Assembly: GCA_947474675.1 (NCBI GenBank)
Contig: CANJKA010000018.1
Location: forward strand, 1-43,968
Direction: 5' to 3'
Length of the DNA stretch: 43,968 nt
Source: Flavobacteriales bacterium
GTDB taxonomy: Bacteria; Bacteroidota; Bacteroidia; Flavobacteriales_D; Crocinitomicaceae
Of this stretch, positions 16,507 to 25,358 are shown piece by piece. The position numbers were made by a program, and so were the translations under genes. The notes below the pieces were generated by a model. The model had not been told where the DNA came from, ran no database searches, and saw only the letters and a program-made list of their open reading frames with translations. Every line of letters starts with the position of its first letter. Positions within the stretch are counted from its first letter, which is position 1.

Positions 16507-17601
16507 ATGAAAATAGGTCTTTTCTTACTTACTTATTTTTTTACAATAAACTATTTTTTTTCTCAGAACTCGTATGTTTTTTTTGGATCTTTTAACAAAG
16601 AGAAGAATCTCGAAGGAATATATGTGTACGATTTAGATACTATAAGCGGGGAATTGAATAAAATTACTTCAGTTTCTAATGTTTCCAATCCTTCTTTTCT
16701 TACAATTTCCCCAAATGGAAAATATATTTATGCATGTACTGAAAGTAAAACGGAAAACGCAGGAAGTGTCAGTAGTTTTGAATTCAATGCTGAAAATAAA
16801 ACTTTTTCTTTTTTAAATAGTCAGAAAAGTGGAGGTGAAAACCCTGTTTATGTTTCAGTTCATTCTAAAGGAAAATGGTTGGTGAATGGCAATTATACCG
16901 AAGGAAGTTTATCTGTTTATCCAGTTTTAGAAAATGGAAAAATTGATACAGTTGTTCAGATTATTCAATTTGATGCAAACGTTTCTCATATTCATTCTAT
17001 TGTTTTTTCACCTGATTACAACAACTTAATTGTAACCGATCTAGGAACAAATAAAATTTTAAATTATCGATTTGAACCAACTCTAAAAACCCCATTGAGT
17101 TTAATTTCTTATATACAATTAGAATTAGGAAGTGGTCCAAGACATCTTACGTTTAATTCTACTGGTAAATATTTTTATTGTATTGAGGAACTTTCAGGAA
17201 TGATTTCAGTTTATTCTTTTCAAAATAATTTAATGGTGAGCATGCAACATATTTCAACTCATTCAGATAACTCAACTAGTAAATTTGAAAGTTCTGACAT
17301 TCATATTTCACCTAATGGAAAATTTTTATATGCAACAAATAGGGGAGAAGAGAATAATATTGCTTTGTTTTCAATCGGTGAAAATGGATTACTTACTTTT
17401 TTAGATTATACTTCTGTATATGGAAAGCATCCTAGAACTTTTGCGATAGATCCATCTGGTAAATTTTTAATTGTTACTAATGTTTCAACAGGAAATATCA
17501 CAGTTTTAAAAATGAATAAAGAAACAGGTAAATTAAATAAAATCAATAATAAATTAAAAATAAAAAACGTTTCTTGTGTTCAAATCCGACAATATCCATG
17601 A
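16507..17601 (+). CDS. Secreted lactonase-type seven-bladed beta-propeller
   Basis: A 364-residue protein with signal peptide (MKIGLFLLTYFFTINYFFSQ). The rest is built of repeats of the lactonase_7-bladed (6-phosphogluconolactonase/YbhE) type. Repeat cores recur as FLTISPNGKYIYACTES, PRHLTFNSTGKYFYCIEE, DIHISPNGKFLYATNRGE and FAIDPSGKFLIVTN. The exported location makes a role in the cytosolic pentose phosphate pathway unlikely; a periplasmic lactone or other ligand is more probable. Its stop overlaps the next gene's start as ATGA (17598-17601), so the two are translationally coupled. Confidence 0.88.
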   Translation: MKIGLFLLTYFFTINYFFSQNSYVFFGSFNKEKNLEGIYVYDLDTISGELNKITSVSNVSNPSFLTISPNGKYIYACTESKTENAGSVSSFEFNAENKTFSFLNSQKSGGENPVYVSVHSKGKWLVNGNYTEGSLSVYPVLENGKIDTVVQIIQFDANVSHIHSIVFSPDYNNLIVTDLGTNKILNYRFEPTLKTPLSLISYIQLELGSGPRHLTFNSTGKYFYCIEELSGMISVYSFQNNLMVSMQHISTHSDNSTSKFESSDIHISPNGKFLYATNRGEENNIALFSIGENGLLTFLDYTSVYGKHPRTFAIDPSGKFLIVTNVSTGNITVLKMNKETGKLNKINNKLKIKNVSCVQIRQYP

Positions 17602-18665
17602 GTAGATTATTTTTCTTGTTTTTATTTATTTCATCATACGGATACGGTCAATCAATGGCTAAATTTGCTGATAGTATTCGCTTAGTTTATGGAATTCCTG
17701 AATTAAATTATGCCGTAATTTCATCTGATAGTGTTTTAGAAATTCAAGCTTTAGGTTGGAAAAAGGTGAACTCAGATATGAAAGCTGAATTGACTGATAA
17801 ATTTAGAATTGGTTCCAATACGAAAACAGTTACAAGTTATTTGGCTTCTATAGTAGTGAAGGAAGGAAAACTAACATGGGAAACTACTTTTTTCGATTTG
17901 TATCCAGAATTAAAAAACAAAGAAAACGAAGCCTATCATTATTTCACATTAAAGGATTATATTTCATTACGGGCAAATCTGACTAAATGGACCTATTCAA
18001 ATGAAAAACCTCTTGATAAAAACATAAACGGAACCGAACAAGAAAAGCGGTATGAATTTGTAAAATGGATTTTAAAACAGAAATTAAATTTCGAAAATAA
18101 GACTTTTTATTTTGCCAATCCGAGTTATGTAATTGCTGGACTAATGCTTGAAAAAGCGACAGGTAAACCGTATGAAACTTTGGTTCACGAACTAGGACTT
18201 GAAATGAATATAAACTTCGATTTTGGACAACCTAATTTGAAAGATTCTATGCAGACTTGGGGACATGACGGGTTATTAATTCCCGAAAAACCTGGTAATA
18301 ATCAGAAATTAAATTGGCTTTCATCAGCTGGCAACATTAACGTTTCTTTACCTGATTACGCAAAATTCATTCAAATTCAACTAAAAGGATTGAATAATGG
18401 TACAGCTAAGATCTCAAAAGAAGAGTTCAATTATATGCATTATGGCATGGAAGAATTCTCTTTGGGCTGGTACTCTTTTTTAGAAGAAAGTAATCAAAAA
18501 ATATTTTCTTATCACAAAGGAAATCCAGGGACTTTTTTAACGAAAGTTTATGTGTGTAAAGAGCTTGATTTAGGTATTTTAATTTTCACGAATATTCAAT
18601 CTGATAGAGCTGAAGAAGGCATGGATATTTTATTTGATGAATTGAATAGGAGATTTTCTGAGTGA
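17598..18665 (+). CDS. Secreted serine hydrolase of the class C beta-lactamase family
   Basis: 355 residues from ATG 17598 (MSRLFFLFLFISSYGYGQ, a clean signal peptide); the longer frame from GTG 17574 is rejected because it buries the signal peptide. The SxxK motif is SNTK (Ser73, Lys76) in GSNTKTVTSYL, and the third motif is HKGNPGTF (His306). The place of the YxN motif reads FAN (172-174) in TFYFANPSYVIAG: the usual catalytic Tyr is Phe. This family covers esterases, D-peptidases and beta-lactamases; a true beta-lactamase is unlikely. It is coupled to the propeller gene by ATGA. Confidence 0.85.
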   Translation: MSRLFFLFLFISSYGYGQSMAKFADSIRLVYGIPELNYAVISSDSVLEIQALGWKKVNSDMKAELTDKFRIGSNTKTVTSYLASIVVKEGKLTWETTFFDLYPELKNKENEAYHYFTLKDYISLRANLTKWTYSNEKPLDKNINGTEQEKRYEFVKWILKQKLNFENKTFYFANPSYVIAGLMLEKATGKPYETLVHELGLEMNINFDFGQPNLKDSMQTWGHDGLLIPEKPGNNQKLNWLSSAGNINVSLPDYAKFIQIQLKGLNNGTAKISKEEFNYMHYGMEEFSLGWYSFLEESNQKIFSYHKGNPGTFLTKVYVCKELDLGILIFTNIQSDRAEEGMDILFDELNRRFSE

Positions 18666-18752
18666 ACAAATTTTTGATGAAGATGTATGAGATAATAACT
18701 GTTTATGTCAGTAAAATGTTTAATTCAAAATATGACTCTAAATTTGAAAAAA

Positions 18753-19391
18753 ATGAAACCTTTAAAAAATGTAAAATTATCATTTAAGTGCACTGAAGAT
18801 TTCAATAAAATGTCAGCTTGTGAATCTGGAAGACATTGTTCAGTTTGTAATAAAACAGTTGTTGATTTTAGAAAAAGTAATGGGATTGATTTTGAAAAGT
18901 ATTTATCAGAAAATAAATCGATTTGCGGAATTTTTCTAACAGAACAAGTAAAGTTTGAGACAAATAATATTGCTTTACCTTTTTTCAAAAAGTACGCTGC
19001 GAATTTCTTAATTGCAATTGGACTTGGTGCATTTAATTCCAATTTGTTTGCCCAAGGTGAAGTCAGAGATACTATAAGAAGCAAAGAAAATAGTGAAAAA
19101 TTTATGTTAGGAGAAATAGATAGACCTTCGCCTGAATATAAAAATGGAGGTTTAAAAGGTCTCAATGAATTTCTATTAAATAATATTGTTTATCCAACAG
19201 ATAGTGTTTTTGGTAAAGTAATTGTTACCTATTGGGTGGATAAAAATGGAAAAGTACAAGATCCTGTTATTACTCAAAGTTTATCTAAGCAAGCAGATCT
19301 AGAATTGTTGAGGGTTGTAAAATTATTAGAATTTACTTCTGGTAATTGGGAAAAGGAATATGTTCAACTACCATTTGTTTTTTCAAGATAG
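18753..19391 (+). CDS. TonB-like energy transducer with cytoplasmic Cys-rich head
   Basis: 212 residues from ATG 18753; earlier starts back to 18705 are possible but add a poor leader. The head matches a motif common in Bacteroidota membrane proteins, with Cys-x14-Cys-x2-Cys-like spacing: KCTEDFNKMSACESGRHC, then SVCNKTVVDF. One membrane helix follows (FLIAIGLGAFNSNLFAQ). The C-terminal domain is TonB-like: PEYKNGGLKGLNEFLLNN, IVYP, GKVIVTYWVDKNGKVQDP. Such proteins couple proton motive force to outer-membrane receptors, although no ExbB/ExbD or receptor gene is nearby. The Cys head may bind metal or sense redox state; that is inference. Confidence 0.8.
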   Translation: MKPLKNVKLSFKCTEDFNKMSACESGRHCSVCNKTVVDFRKSNGIDFEKYLSENKSICGIFLTEQVKFETNNIALPFFKKYAANFLIAIGLGAFNSNLFAQGEVRDTIRSKENSEKFMLGEIDRPSPEYKNGGLKGLNEFLLNNIVYPTDSVFGKVIVTYWVDKNGKVQDPVITQSLSKQADLELLRVVKLLEFTSGNWEKEYVQLPFVFSR

Positions 19392-19413
19392 AACCGTACA
19401 ATTCCTTAAACCA

Positions 19414-19454
19414 AAAAACCGTAAACAATTAATAAATAACTATTTACGGTTTTT
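19414..19454. terminator. Bidirectional terminator between TonB-like gene and tRNA-Ser
   Basis: AAAAACCGTAAA (19414-19425) pairs perfectly with TTTACGGTTTTT (19443-19454). The flanking genes converge on it, and A/T ends supply U-runs both ways. Confidence 0.75.
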
Positions 19455-19459
19455 CTATG

Positions 19460-19546
19460 TGGAGAGTGAGAGATTCGAACTCTCGATACCCTTGCGAGTA
19501 TACTAGCTTTCCAGGCTAGCTCATTCGACCACTCTGACAACTCTCC
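19460..19546 (-). tRNA. tRNA-Ser (anticodon GGA)
   Basis: Read on the minus strand: acceptor GGAGAGT (19546-19540) pairs with ACTCTCC. The anticodon loop CTGGAAA gives GGA, reading UCC/UCU. The long variable arm ATACTC-GCAA-GGGTAT is typical of class II tRNA-Ser, and the T-arm has GTTCGAATC. The discriminator is A and no CCA is encoded, so it must be added after transcription. Confidence 0.96.
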
Positions 19547-19647
19547 TTTGTTTAATGGGACACGAAAGTACGGATTAAAGTTTGATATTGATTCTTGAAA
19601 ATTGATTTTTTTGTTCCACTCCAAAATTAAACATCCACCATCTAAAA

Positions 19648-20679
19648 TTACTCAGTCATTTCCCCTTGAAGAGAGATTGCTAATTTTTGTTGAACAGCTT
19701 CTTTAGAACTCTCACTTCCTAATAGATACATCATTTTTGCTAATGCAGCTTCAGTTGTCATGTCCTTTCCTGAAATAACTCCTATTTTATCAAAGAATGA
19801 GCTTGTTTCATATTTCCCTTGTTGAACACTTCCAGAATTACATTGAGTAATATTTAAAATGATTCCTCCATTTTCAATATAATTGACAATTAATTGACGA
19901 AATTCATCATTAGTCGGAGCATTTCCAGCACCAAAAGTTTCCATGATAATTCCTTTCACTTGATTGATATCAAAAAGGTTTCTATATACATTTGCTGAGA
20001 ATCCAGGAAATATTTTTAACAAAGCAACTTGATTATTAAAAGCTGTAAATAAAGTTAAATCTTTATATGTTGGTTTGAAAATTCTTTCTGAATTATACTT
20101 TATTTCAACTCCAGCAACAGCTAATGCAGGATAATTTGGCGAACTAAAAGCTTCGAAATGAGTTGCTGAAATTTTAGAACACCTATTTCCTCTAAACAAT
20201 GAACACTCAAAATAAACTGCTACTTCTTTGATTAGACTTTCACCATTTTTATCTTTTGAAGCAGCAATTTCGATAGCAGTTATTAAATTTTCTTTACCAT
20301 CGGTTCTAATAGTTCCTATAGGTAATTGAGAACCTGTTAAAATAACTGGTTTTGATAAATTCTGTAACATAAAGCTCAAAGCAGATGATGTATATGCCAT
20401 TGTATCTGAGCCGTGAAGAATTACAAATCCATCATATTTTGAATAATTATCAGATACATTTTGAGCGATTTCAGCCCAAAAAACTGGATTCATCTCAGAA
20501 GAATCAATCGGTGGATTAAAACTTATTGTTTCTAATGAAACATGTAATCTTTCCAATTCAGGAATATGGTTATACATGTGATTGAAATCAAAACTAATTA
20601 ATTGGCCTGTCTTAGGATCGTTAACCATTCCGATCGTTCCACCAGTATATATGATTAGTAATTTTGGTTTATTTGTCAT
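19648..20679 (-). CDS. ansA: L-asparaginase, type I (cytoplasmic)
   Basis: A 343-residue enzyme hydrolysing asparagine to aspartate and ammonia. The N-terminal catalytic block IIYTGGTIGM (Thr12/Thr15) and the second block VILHGSDTMAYTSSAL (Asp92, Thr93) are intact. There is no signal peptide, so it is the cytoplasmic type. The C-terminus KLAISLQGEMTE is normal. It lies between tRNA-Ser and tatD on the same strand as both; the 106-bp gap to tatD contains a short C-rich repeat. Confidence 0.95.
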   Translation of the reverse strand: MTNKPKLLIIYTGGTIGMVNDPKTGQLISFDFNHMYNHIPELERLHVSLETISFNPPIDSSEMNPVFWAEIAQNVSDNYSKYDGFVILHGSDTMAYTSSALSFMLQNLSKPVILTGSQLPIGTIRTDGKENLITAIEIAASKDKNGESLIKEVAVYFECSLFRGNRCSKISATHFEAFSSPNYPALAVAGVEIKYNSERIFKPTYKDLTLFTAFNNQVALLKIFPGFSANVYRNLFDINQVKGIIMETFGAGNAPTNDEFRQLIVNYIENGGIILNITQCNSGSVQQGKYETSSFFDKIGVISGKDMTTEAALAKMMYLLGSESSKEAVQQKLAISLQGEMTE

Positions 20680-20756
20680 TTTAAATCCGTTTTATTAAAA
20701 CCAAATAAGGAAATCAGATCAATTAGATGTTAGACTATTGTTTAATTGACACGCAA

Positions 20757-20784
20757 CCCAACACCCAACACCCAAAATCCAACA
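20757..20784. repeat. Heptamer tandem repeat (CCCAACA)x4, imperfect
   Basis: Four consecutive heptamers, CCCAACA, CCCAACA, CCCAAAA and TCCAACA, sit against the 3' end of tatD. Their composition is C-rich on this strand, unlike the surrounding DNA. Confidence 0.6.
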
Positions 20785-20785
20785 C

Positions 20786-21562
20786 CTAATTTTCGCCTAA
20801 ATTAAATATTTCTAATGCATTTTTAGTAGTTATATCTTCAACTTCTTTTAATGTTATTTGATATACCTCTGCTAACTTCTCTGCAATGTGAAGTAGATAG
20901 CTACTTTCATTTCTTTTTCCTCTAAAAGGAACGGGAGGCAAATAAGGTGAATCTGTTTCTAAAACAAGATGTTCAATTGAAATTTGAGACAAGACTTTAT
21001 CTAATTCTGCTTTTTTATAGGTAAGAACACCACCAATACCTAATTTGAAATTTTTGTATTTTAAAATATGATTCGCTTCATCAATGTTACCTGTAAAACA
21101 ATGAAAAATCCCTGTTAAGTTTTCATCTATTAAGTCATCAACAATGTCAAATATCTCCTGAAATGCATCTCTTGCATGAATTACAATTGGAAGTTTAAGT
21201 TCTTTAGCCCATTTTACTTGTTGAACAAAGGCGTCGGCTTGTTCTTTTTGAAATGTTTTATCCCAAAACAAATCCATTCCAATTTCTCCAACTGCAATAT
21301 ATTTTGATGAAAACAAGTGTTTTTCGATAATTGTTAATTGTTCTTTCCAATCTTCTTTTACATGTCCAGGATGTAGTCCCATCATTGCGTAACAATTAGA
21401 TGGATAGCTGGCAACCAATTCATTCATTGAATCAATCGTTAAGATATCAATATTTGGAAGTAATAATTTTTCAACTCCTGAAGCTATAGCTCTCTGAACA
21501 GTTTGGTCGCGATCTTCTTCAAAAGAATCGGAAAAAAGATGTGTATGCGTATCAATAAACAT
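20786..21562 (-). CDS. tatD: TatD-family metal-dependent hydrolase/DNase
   Basis: A 258-residue TIM-barrel hydrolase. Metal-binding residues are all visible: DTHTHL (4-9), the Glu of GEIGMDLFWD, the His of PIVIHARDA, the His of IFHCFTGN and the Asp of LETDSPYLPP. The tail PFRGKRNESSYL is the normal family signature. TatD proteins act as 3'-5' exonucleases in DNA repair or RNA turnover. The gene lies 106 bp upstream of the asparaginase gene on the same strand, an arrangement common in Bacteroidota. Confidence 0.96.
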   Translation of the reverse strand: MFIDTHTHLFSDSFEEDRDQTVQRAIASGVEKLLLPNIDILTIDSMNELVASYPSNCYAMMGLHPGHVKEDWKEQLTIIEKHLFSSKYIAVGEIGMDLFWDKTFQKEQADAFVQQVKWAKELKLPIVIHARDAFQEIFDIVDDLIDENLTGIFHCFTGNIDEANHILKYKNFKLGIGGVLTYKKAELDKVLSQISIEHLVLETDSPYLPPVPFRGKRNESSYLLHIAEKLAEVYQITLKEVEDITTKNALEIFNLGEN

Positions 21563-21617
21563 AAAATTGAATTTTATTCTGATCGTAAAGTTAAACTTTT
21601 TAGCGTAATTTTAAGGC

Positions 21618-21809
21618 ATGGAAGAAGAATCAAAAATAAATTTAAAGCAATATTTACCGCAAAAAGCAAGTAAAATTTTCATGCTAAAAATAGTATTATA
21701 TGTTACTAGTTTAGCACTTATTGTTGGGTTATTTTATAAAAGATTTAATAAACCAGAAAAAAAATTAAAAATACCTACAGAGATTCATCATATCACTATA
21801 GAACCGTAA
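21618..21809 (+). CDS. Small single-helix membrane protein
   Basis: A 63-residue protein with one membrane helix (about 22-42: MLKIVLYVTSLALIVGLFYK) and charged ends; the basic C-terminal side suggests the tail stays in the cytoplasm. It diverges from tatD 55 bp away and its last 22 bp overlap the 3' end of ppk1 on the other strand. I do not recognise the family. Its membrane topology makes it more credible than a chance frame. Confidence 0.55.
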   Translation: MEEESKINLKQYLPQKASKIFMLKIVLYVTSLALIVGLFYKRFNKPEKKLKIPTEIHHITIEP

Positions 21810-23824
21810 TATTTATATATTTCTTCTTGAGAATGAAAAGAAATATCATTTCCAATTTTACGGTATTTATTTCTTTGATTTTCATCTATTATTCGAGCTT
21901 TGTTATTTTCTTTCCATTGATATGAAAAAATTAAATCTAATTCTTTTTGTAAATTCAAACTTAATATTGGGCAAGCAACTTCGATTCTTTTATCCAAGTT
22001 TCTTTCCATCCAATCAGCACTTGTAATGTAATAGATTGGTTTCCCATTATTTCCGAAAATCATAAAGCGAGCATGCTCTAGATAACGATCAACAATACTA
22101 ATAACTTTTATATTTTCACTTTGATTTTTAACTCCTGGCACTAAACTACAAACTCCTCGAATGATTAATTGAATTTTTACTCCAGCATTACTTGCCTCGT
22201 ATAATTTATTGATCATTATATTGTCAACGAGGTTATTTATTTTCAATCGAATTAATCCTTTTTTATTCTTTTTTGCAAGATTTATTTCTGCATTAATAAG
22301 GTTTATTATTTTTCTTCGAGTATTAAAAGGGGACACCATCAATTCTCTAAATAGACCTCTGTTAAAATGATTTTCGATTAAATGAAATACTTTTTTGATT
22401 TCTTTTGAAATTGATACATTAGAAGTTAACAACCCTAAATCACTATATATACGGGATGATTTTTCATTGAAATTCCCCGTTCCTACATAAGATATAAACG
22501 TTTCTTTTCCTTTCGATTTACGAGTAATCTGAATTAATTTTGAATGAATTTTTAAATCAGGAAGGCCATATAAAACTTTAACTCCATTTTCTTTTAACCT
22601 ATTTGACCAATATAAATTGTTTTCTTCATCAAATCTGGCTTGCAATTCCATCACTACTGTTACATCTTTTCCATTAGTGGCCGCATTTAAGAGTGCATTC
22701 ATAACTTGTGAATGGTTAGCAACGCGGTAGACATTTATCTTAATAGTTGTAACTTTTGGATCAATAGCAGCTTCTCTTAATAAGTCAACTACATAGTCAA
22801 ATCGTTGATATGGATAATGTAATAATATATCTTTTTCTACAATAACTTTGATCAAACTTCTTTTGTTTTCTAAGTCTGTATGAATATGAGAAGGTTTTAA
22901 ATCGTATAATAAATCTGGTCTTTCAAAGGTAGGGAAAGATGTAAAATCTTTAAAGTTATGGTATTTTCCACCAGGAATTATATTCATTCCTCTTTTCAAA
23001 TTTAATGATTTGGTTAAATATTCCAAAAGATCAGTTGACATATTTTGGTCATAAACAAATCTTACAGGTTCGCCTTTTTTTCGGTCCTTTAAGCTTTTAG
23101 TTATTTTTTCTATGAAGGAACCAGAAATATCATCGTCTAAATTCAATTCAGCATCTCTCGTGAATTTAAAGGTGTGAGCTTCAATAGAATCAAAGTAAAA
23201 AATTGAAAAAATATTTGGTAAATGAATTCGAATAATATCATCTAATAGGATGAAATATTTTTTATCTGAATCTTTTAATCGGTAAAATCGAGAAAATTCA
23301 TTAGGTATTTGAATTAGTGCATAATGAGTTTTAACTTCTAAAACAGAAACCATCTTTACAGCCAAGTAAATAGAATAATCTTTTAATCTTGGAAAAGGAG
23401 TTTTGGAATCTAAGATTATTGGAACAATTTCGTGTTTTAGTTTAATGTTATAAAATTCAGACAATTCTTCTAATTGAACATCGGTTAATGTATTTTCATC
23501 CAATTTTACAATGTTCTGATTTTCTAATTCACCTATAATCGATTGATAGACAAATTCAAATTTTGCTTGTTGTTCTAAAACTGTTGTTCGTATTACAGAA
23601 TATAATTCTTTAGGAGTTCCTTCAAAGCCATCAACTTTTTTTTCTCCAACTTGTATTAAACGGCGAATATTTGCTACTCTAACTCGAAAAAATTCATCCA
23701 TGTTATTTGAGTAGATACCCAAAAATCGCATCCTTTCTATTAAAGGAACCCTTTCGTCCATGGCTTCTTGTAGAACTCTTGCATTAAAAGAAAGCCAACT
23801 TAATTCTCTATTGAACAATTTCAT
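21788..23824 (-). CDS. ppk1: Polyphosphate kinase 1
   Basis: A 678-residue enzyme polymerising the gamma phosphate of ATP into polyphosphate. The N-terminal domain starts with FNRELSWLSFNARVLQEA and YSNNMDEFFRVRVAN. The catalytic His427 is in LPDLKIHSKL and the second conserved His584 in RYLEHARFMIFGN. The YVGTGNFNEKSSRIYSDLGL block between them is intact. Length is normal. The -7-like CATCTTTG (minus strand, 23829-23836) ends four bases before the ATG, so the mRNA is probably almost leaderless. Confidence 0.97.
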   Translation of the reverse strand: MKLFNRELSWLSFNARVLQEAMDERVPLIERMRFLGIYSNNMDEFFRVRVANIRRLIQVGEKKVDGFEGTPKELYSVIRTTVLEQQAKFEFVYQSIIGELENQNIVKLDENTLTDVQLEELSEFYNIKLKHEIVPIILDSKTPFPRLKDYSIYLAVKMVSVLEVKTHYALIQIPNEFSRFYRLKDSDKKYFILLDDIIRIHLPNIFSIFYFDSIEAHTFKFTRDAELNLDDDISGSFIEKITKSLKDRKKGEPVRFVYDQNMSTDLLEYLTKSLNLKRGMNIIPGGKYHNFKDFTSFPTFERPDLLYDLKPSHIHTDLENKRSLIKVIVEKDILLHYPYQRFDYVVDLLREAAIDPKVTTIKINVYRVANHSQVMNALLNAATNGKDVTVVMELQARFDEENNLYWSNRLKENGVKVLYGLPDLKIHSKLIQITRKSKGKETFISYVGTGNFNEKSSRIYSDLGLLTSNVSISKEIKKVFHLIENHFNRGLFRELMVSPFNTRRKIINLINAEINLAKKNKKGLIRLKINNLVDNIMINKLYEASNAGVKIQLIIRGVCSLVPGVKNQSENIKVISIVDRYLEHARFMIFGNNGKPIYYITSADWMERNLDKRIEVACPILSLNLQKELDLIFSYQWKENNKARIIDENQRNKYRKIGNDISFHSQEEIYKYYGSIVI

Positions 23825-23828
23825 TTTG

Positions 23829-23836
23829 CAAAGATG
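23829..23836 (-). promoter_or_regulatory. -7 promoter element of ppk1
   Basis: On the minus strand CATCTTTG matches TAnnTTTG in 7 of 8 positions, 4 bases before the ATG at 23824. No clear -33 element was found. Confidence 0.35.
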
Positions 23837-23915
23837 AAGCTAAACATCAGATTTTCATATTAACTCTCTGTTAAATTTAAGTGAAATAAAGGGGAGTTAA
23901 AAATTATAACATAAA

Positions 23916-23946
23916 AAAAAACCATAACTTAAAGCGATGGTTTTTT
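23916..23946 (-). terminator. Terminator of the lipoprotein gene
   Basis: AAAAAACCAT (23916-23925) pairs perfectly with ATGGTTTTTT (23937-23946). Read on the minus strand it is followed by a long U-run and lies 20 bp after the gene's stop. Confidence 0.8.
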
Positions 23947-23966
23947 AATTTCAATTGATAAAAAGA

Positions 23967-24488
23967 TTAAACTTTCATTCCTTTTTCAACTTTATCTTTT
24001 CGTTTATTTTTATTTAATTTTTTAAGAACAACCATTAAATAAGCACTTCCACTTTCAGTTGTAGCATAAAATGTTTCTTTACCATATTTTAGTTCTCCTC
24101 CTTTATCTGTTTGCCAATCTGCAAACAAATAATATTTACCATTTGTTTGATTAGGTCTTTGACCAAATTTTAAAGTTCCTGATTGAAAACGAACGATTAC
24201 TTCACCATTTGTGCCATAACTATCAAAAATACAGGTTGTTCCAGCTGGTATAATAATACGATCTTGTTCAGTGTTTTTACTTGTTACCAAAGATCCATCT
24301 GCTGCAGTTCCTTGTGAACCTGTAGATTTGCTTCTTTCTAAATAAATAATTTGAGAAGTGTAGAATTGAACTTTTTTCATGTTCGTTTCATTCAAATTAT
24401 AATCTTCTTTTAATTGATTTGTAATTGGAACTTTTGTTCCACAGCTAAAAATAACGAAGCCAATTACTAATATTGATAAATATTTCAT
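23967..24488 (-). CDS. Putative lipoprotein, function unknown
   Basis: 173 residues from ATG 24488; the frame is open to a TTG at 24509, but the ATG gives a clean lipoprotein signal MKYLSILVIGFVIFSCG with lipobox Cys16. The mature part is probably beta-rich (IIIPAGTTCIFDSYG, EVIVRFQSGTLKFG, GKYYLFADWQ) and ends in a Lys-rich tail. No family is recognised. It has its own terminator at 23916-23946. Confidence 0.75.
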   Translation of the reverse strand: MKYLSILVIGFVIFSCGTKVPITNQLKEDYNLNETNMKKVQFYTSQIIYLERSKSTGSQGTAADGSLVTSKNTEQDRIIIPAGTTCIFDSYGTNGEVIVRFQSGTLKFGQRPNQTNGKYYLFADWQTDKGGELKYGKETFYATTESGSAYLMVVLKKLNKNKRKDKVEKGMKV

Positions 24489-24635
24489 GTTTAAATTTTT
24501 AAAGTACAAAGATATATAAAGTCATTTAATAAATGTACTATTGAAAATCTACTTTTTTACATCCTAGTTGAGTTTTTATGTTAATAGGTTGTTAAACTTT
24601 CCAAATTATACTTATTCAAGTCTTAAATATTTTAA

Positions 24636-24664
24636 TTGAATCCTTAAAAATAGTCCTAACTTTA
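24636..24664 (+). promoter_or_regulatory. Bacteroidota-type promoter for the MBL-fold hydrolase
   Basis: TTG (24636-24638), 18 bases, then TAACTTTA (24657-24664). This fits the TTG-N17-23-TAnnTTTG pattern with one mismatch and lies 23 bp before the ATG at 24688. Confidence 0.5.
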
Positions 24665-24687
24665 CATTCAAATAAAAAATAATTAAC

Positions 24688-25335
24688 ATGTTATACATTG
24701 ACATTTTTGCATTTAATCAATTTCAAGAGAACACCTATGTTGTTTCTGACGAACAAAAGAACTGTGTAATTATTGATCCAGGATGTTATACAAGTGAAGA
24801 AGAAGAGGCGATCACTTCTTTTATTATAGAGAATAATTTAAAACCTTTAGCTTTATTAAACACACATGCACATATTGATCATGTTCTTGGAAATTCTTAT
24901 ATTCAAAATAAATTTAATTTAGATTATTATTTACACTCTGAAGATTTAGTAACACTTAATTCTGTTTCAAATTATGCACATATGTATGGATTTCCAGGTT
25001 ACAAAGTTTCCCCTCAACCGAATAAAACACTTAAAAATGGTGATAAATTAGTTTTTGGTGAAATTGAATTCGACGTTTTATTTACGCCTGGCCACGCTCC
25101 TGGTCATGTTGTTTTTTACAATAAAGAGAATAAATTCGTTATTAATGGGGATGTTTTATTTAAAGGAAGTTACGGAAGAGTTGATTTACCTGGAGGCAGT
25201 ATGGAGGTATTGAAAAAAACGATTAGAGATGTAATGTTTGAGCTTCCGGATGAAACGGTTGTTCATTGTGGTCATGGTCCAGCAACTACTATTGGAAAAG
25301 AAAAAATTTCAAATTATATCTTACAAGAATTTTAA
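24688..25335 (+). CDS. Metallo-beta-lactamase-fold hydrolase, glyoxalase II-like
   Basis: A 215-residue cytoplasmic protein. The metal-binding HxHxDH motif is THAHIDHVLG; further ligands are His in TPGHAPGHVVFY, Asp in NGDVLFKGSYGR and His in HCGHGPATTIG. The short length, without the C-terminal domain of true glyoxalase II, places it in the YcbL-like group of thioester or hydroxyacyl-glutathione hydrolases. A good promoter lies upstream. The glycosyltransferase gene follows 24 bp later on the same strand, so the two are probably co-transcribed. Confidence 0.92.
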   Translation: MLYIDIFAFNQFQENTYVVSDEQKNCVIIDPGCYTSEEEEAITSFIIENNLKPLALLNTHAHIDHVLGNSYIQNKFNLDYYLHSEDLVTLNSVSNYAHMYGFPGYKVSPQPNKTLKNGDKLVFGEIEFDVLFTPGHAPGHVVFYNKENKFVINGDVLFKGSYGRVDLPGGSMEVLKKTIRDVMFELPDETVVHCGHGPATTIGKEKISNYILQEF

Positions 25336-25358
25336 TTTTTTGATTAATTAATGGGTTA

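Noticed and set aside
17598..18665. Antibiotic-resistance beta-lactamase
   Set aside because: Only the broad serine-hydrolase fold is supported; the YxN Tyr is replaced by Phe, and many family members are esterases or peptidases.
19406..19624. 72-codon minus-strand open frame
   Set aside because: It runs through tRNA-Ser and its flanking terminator.
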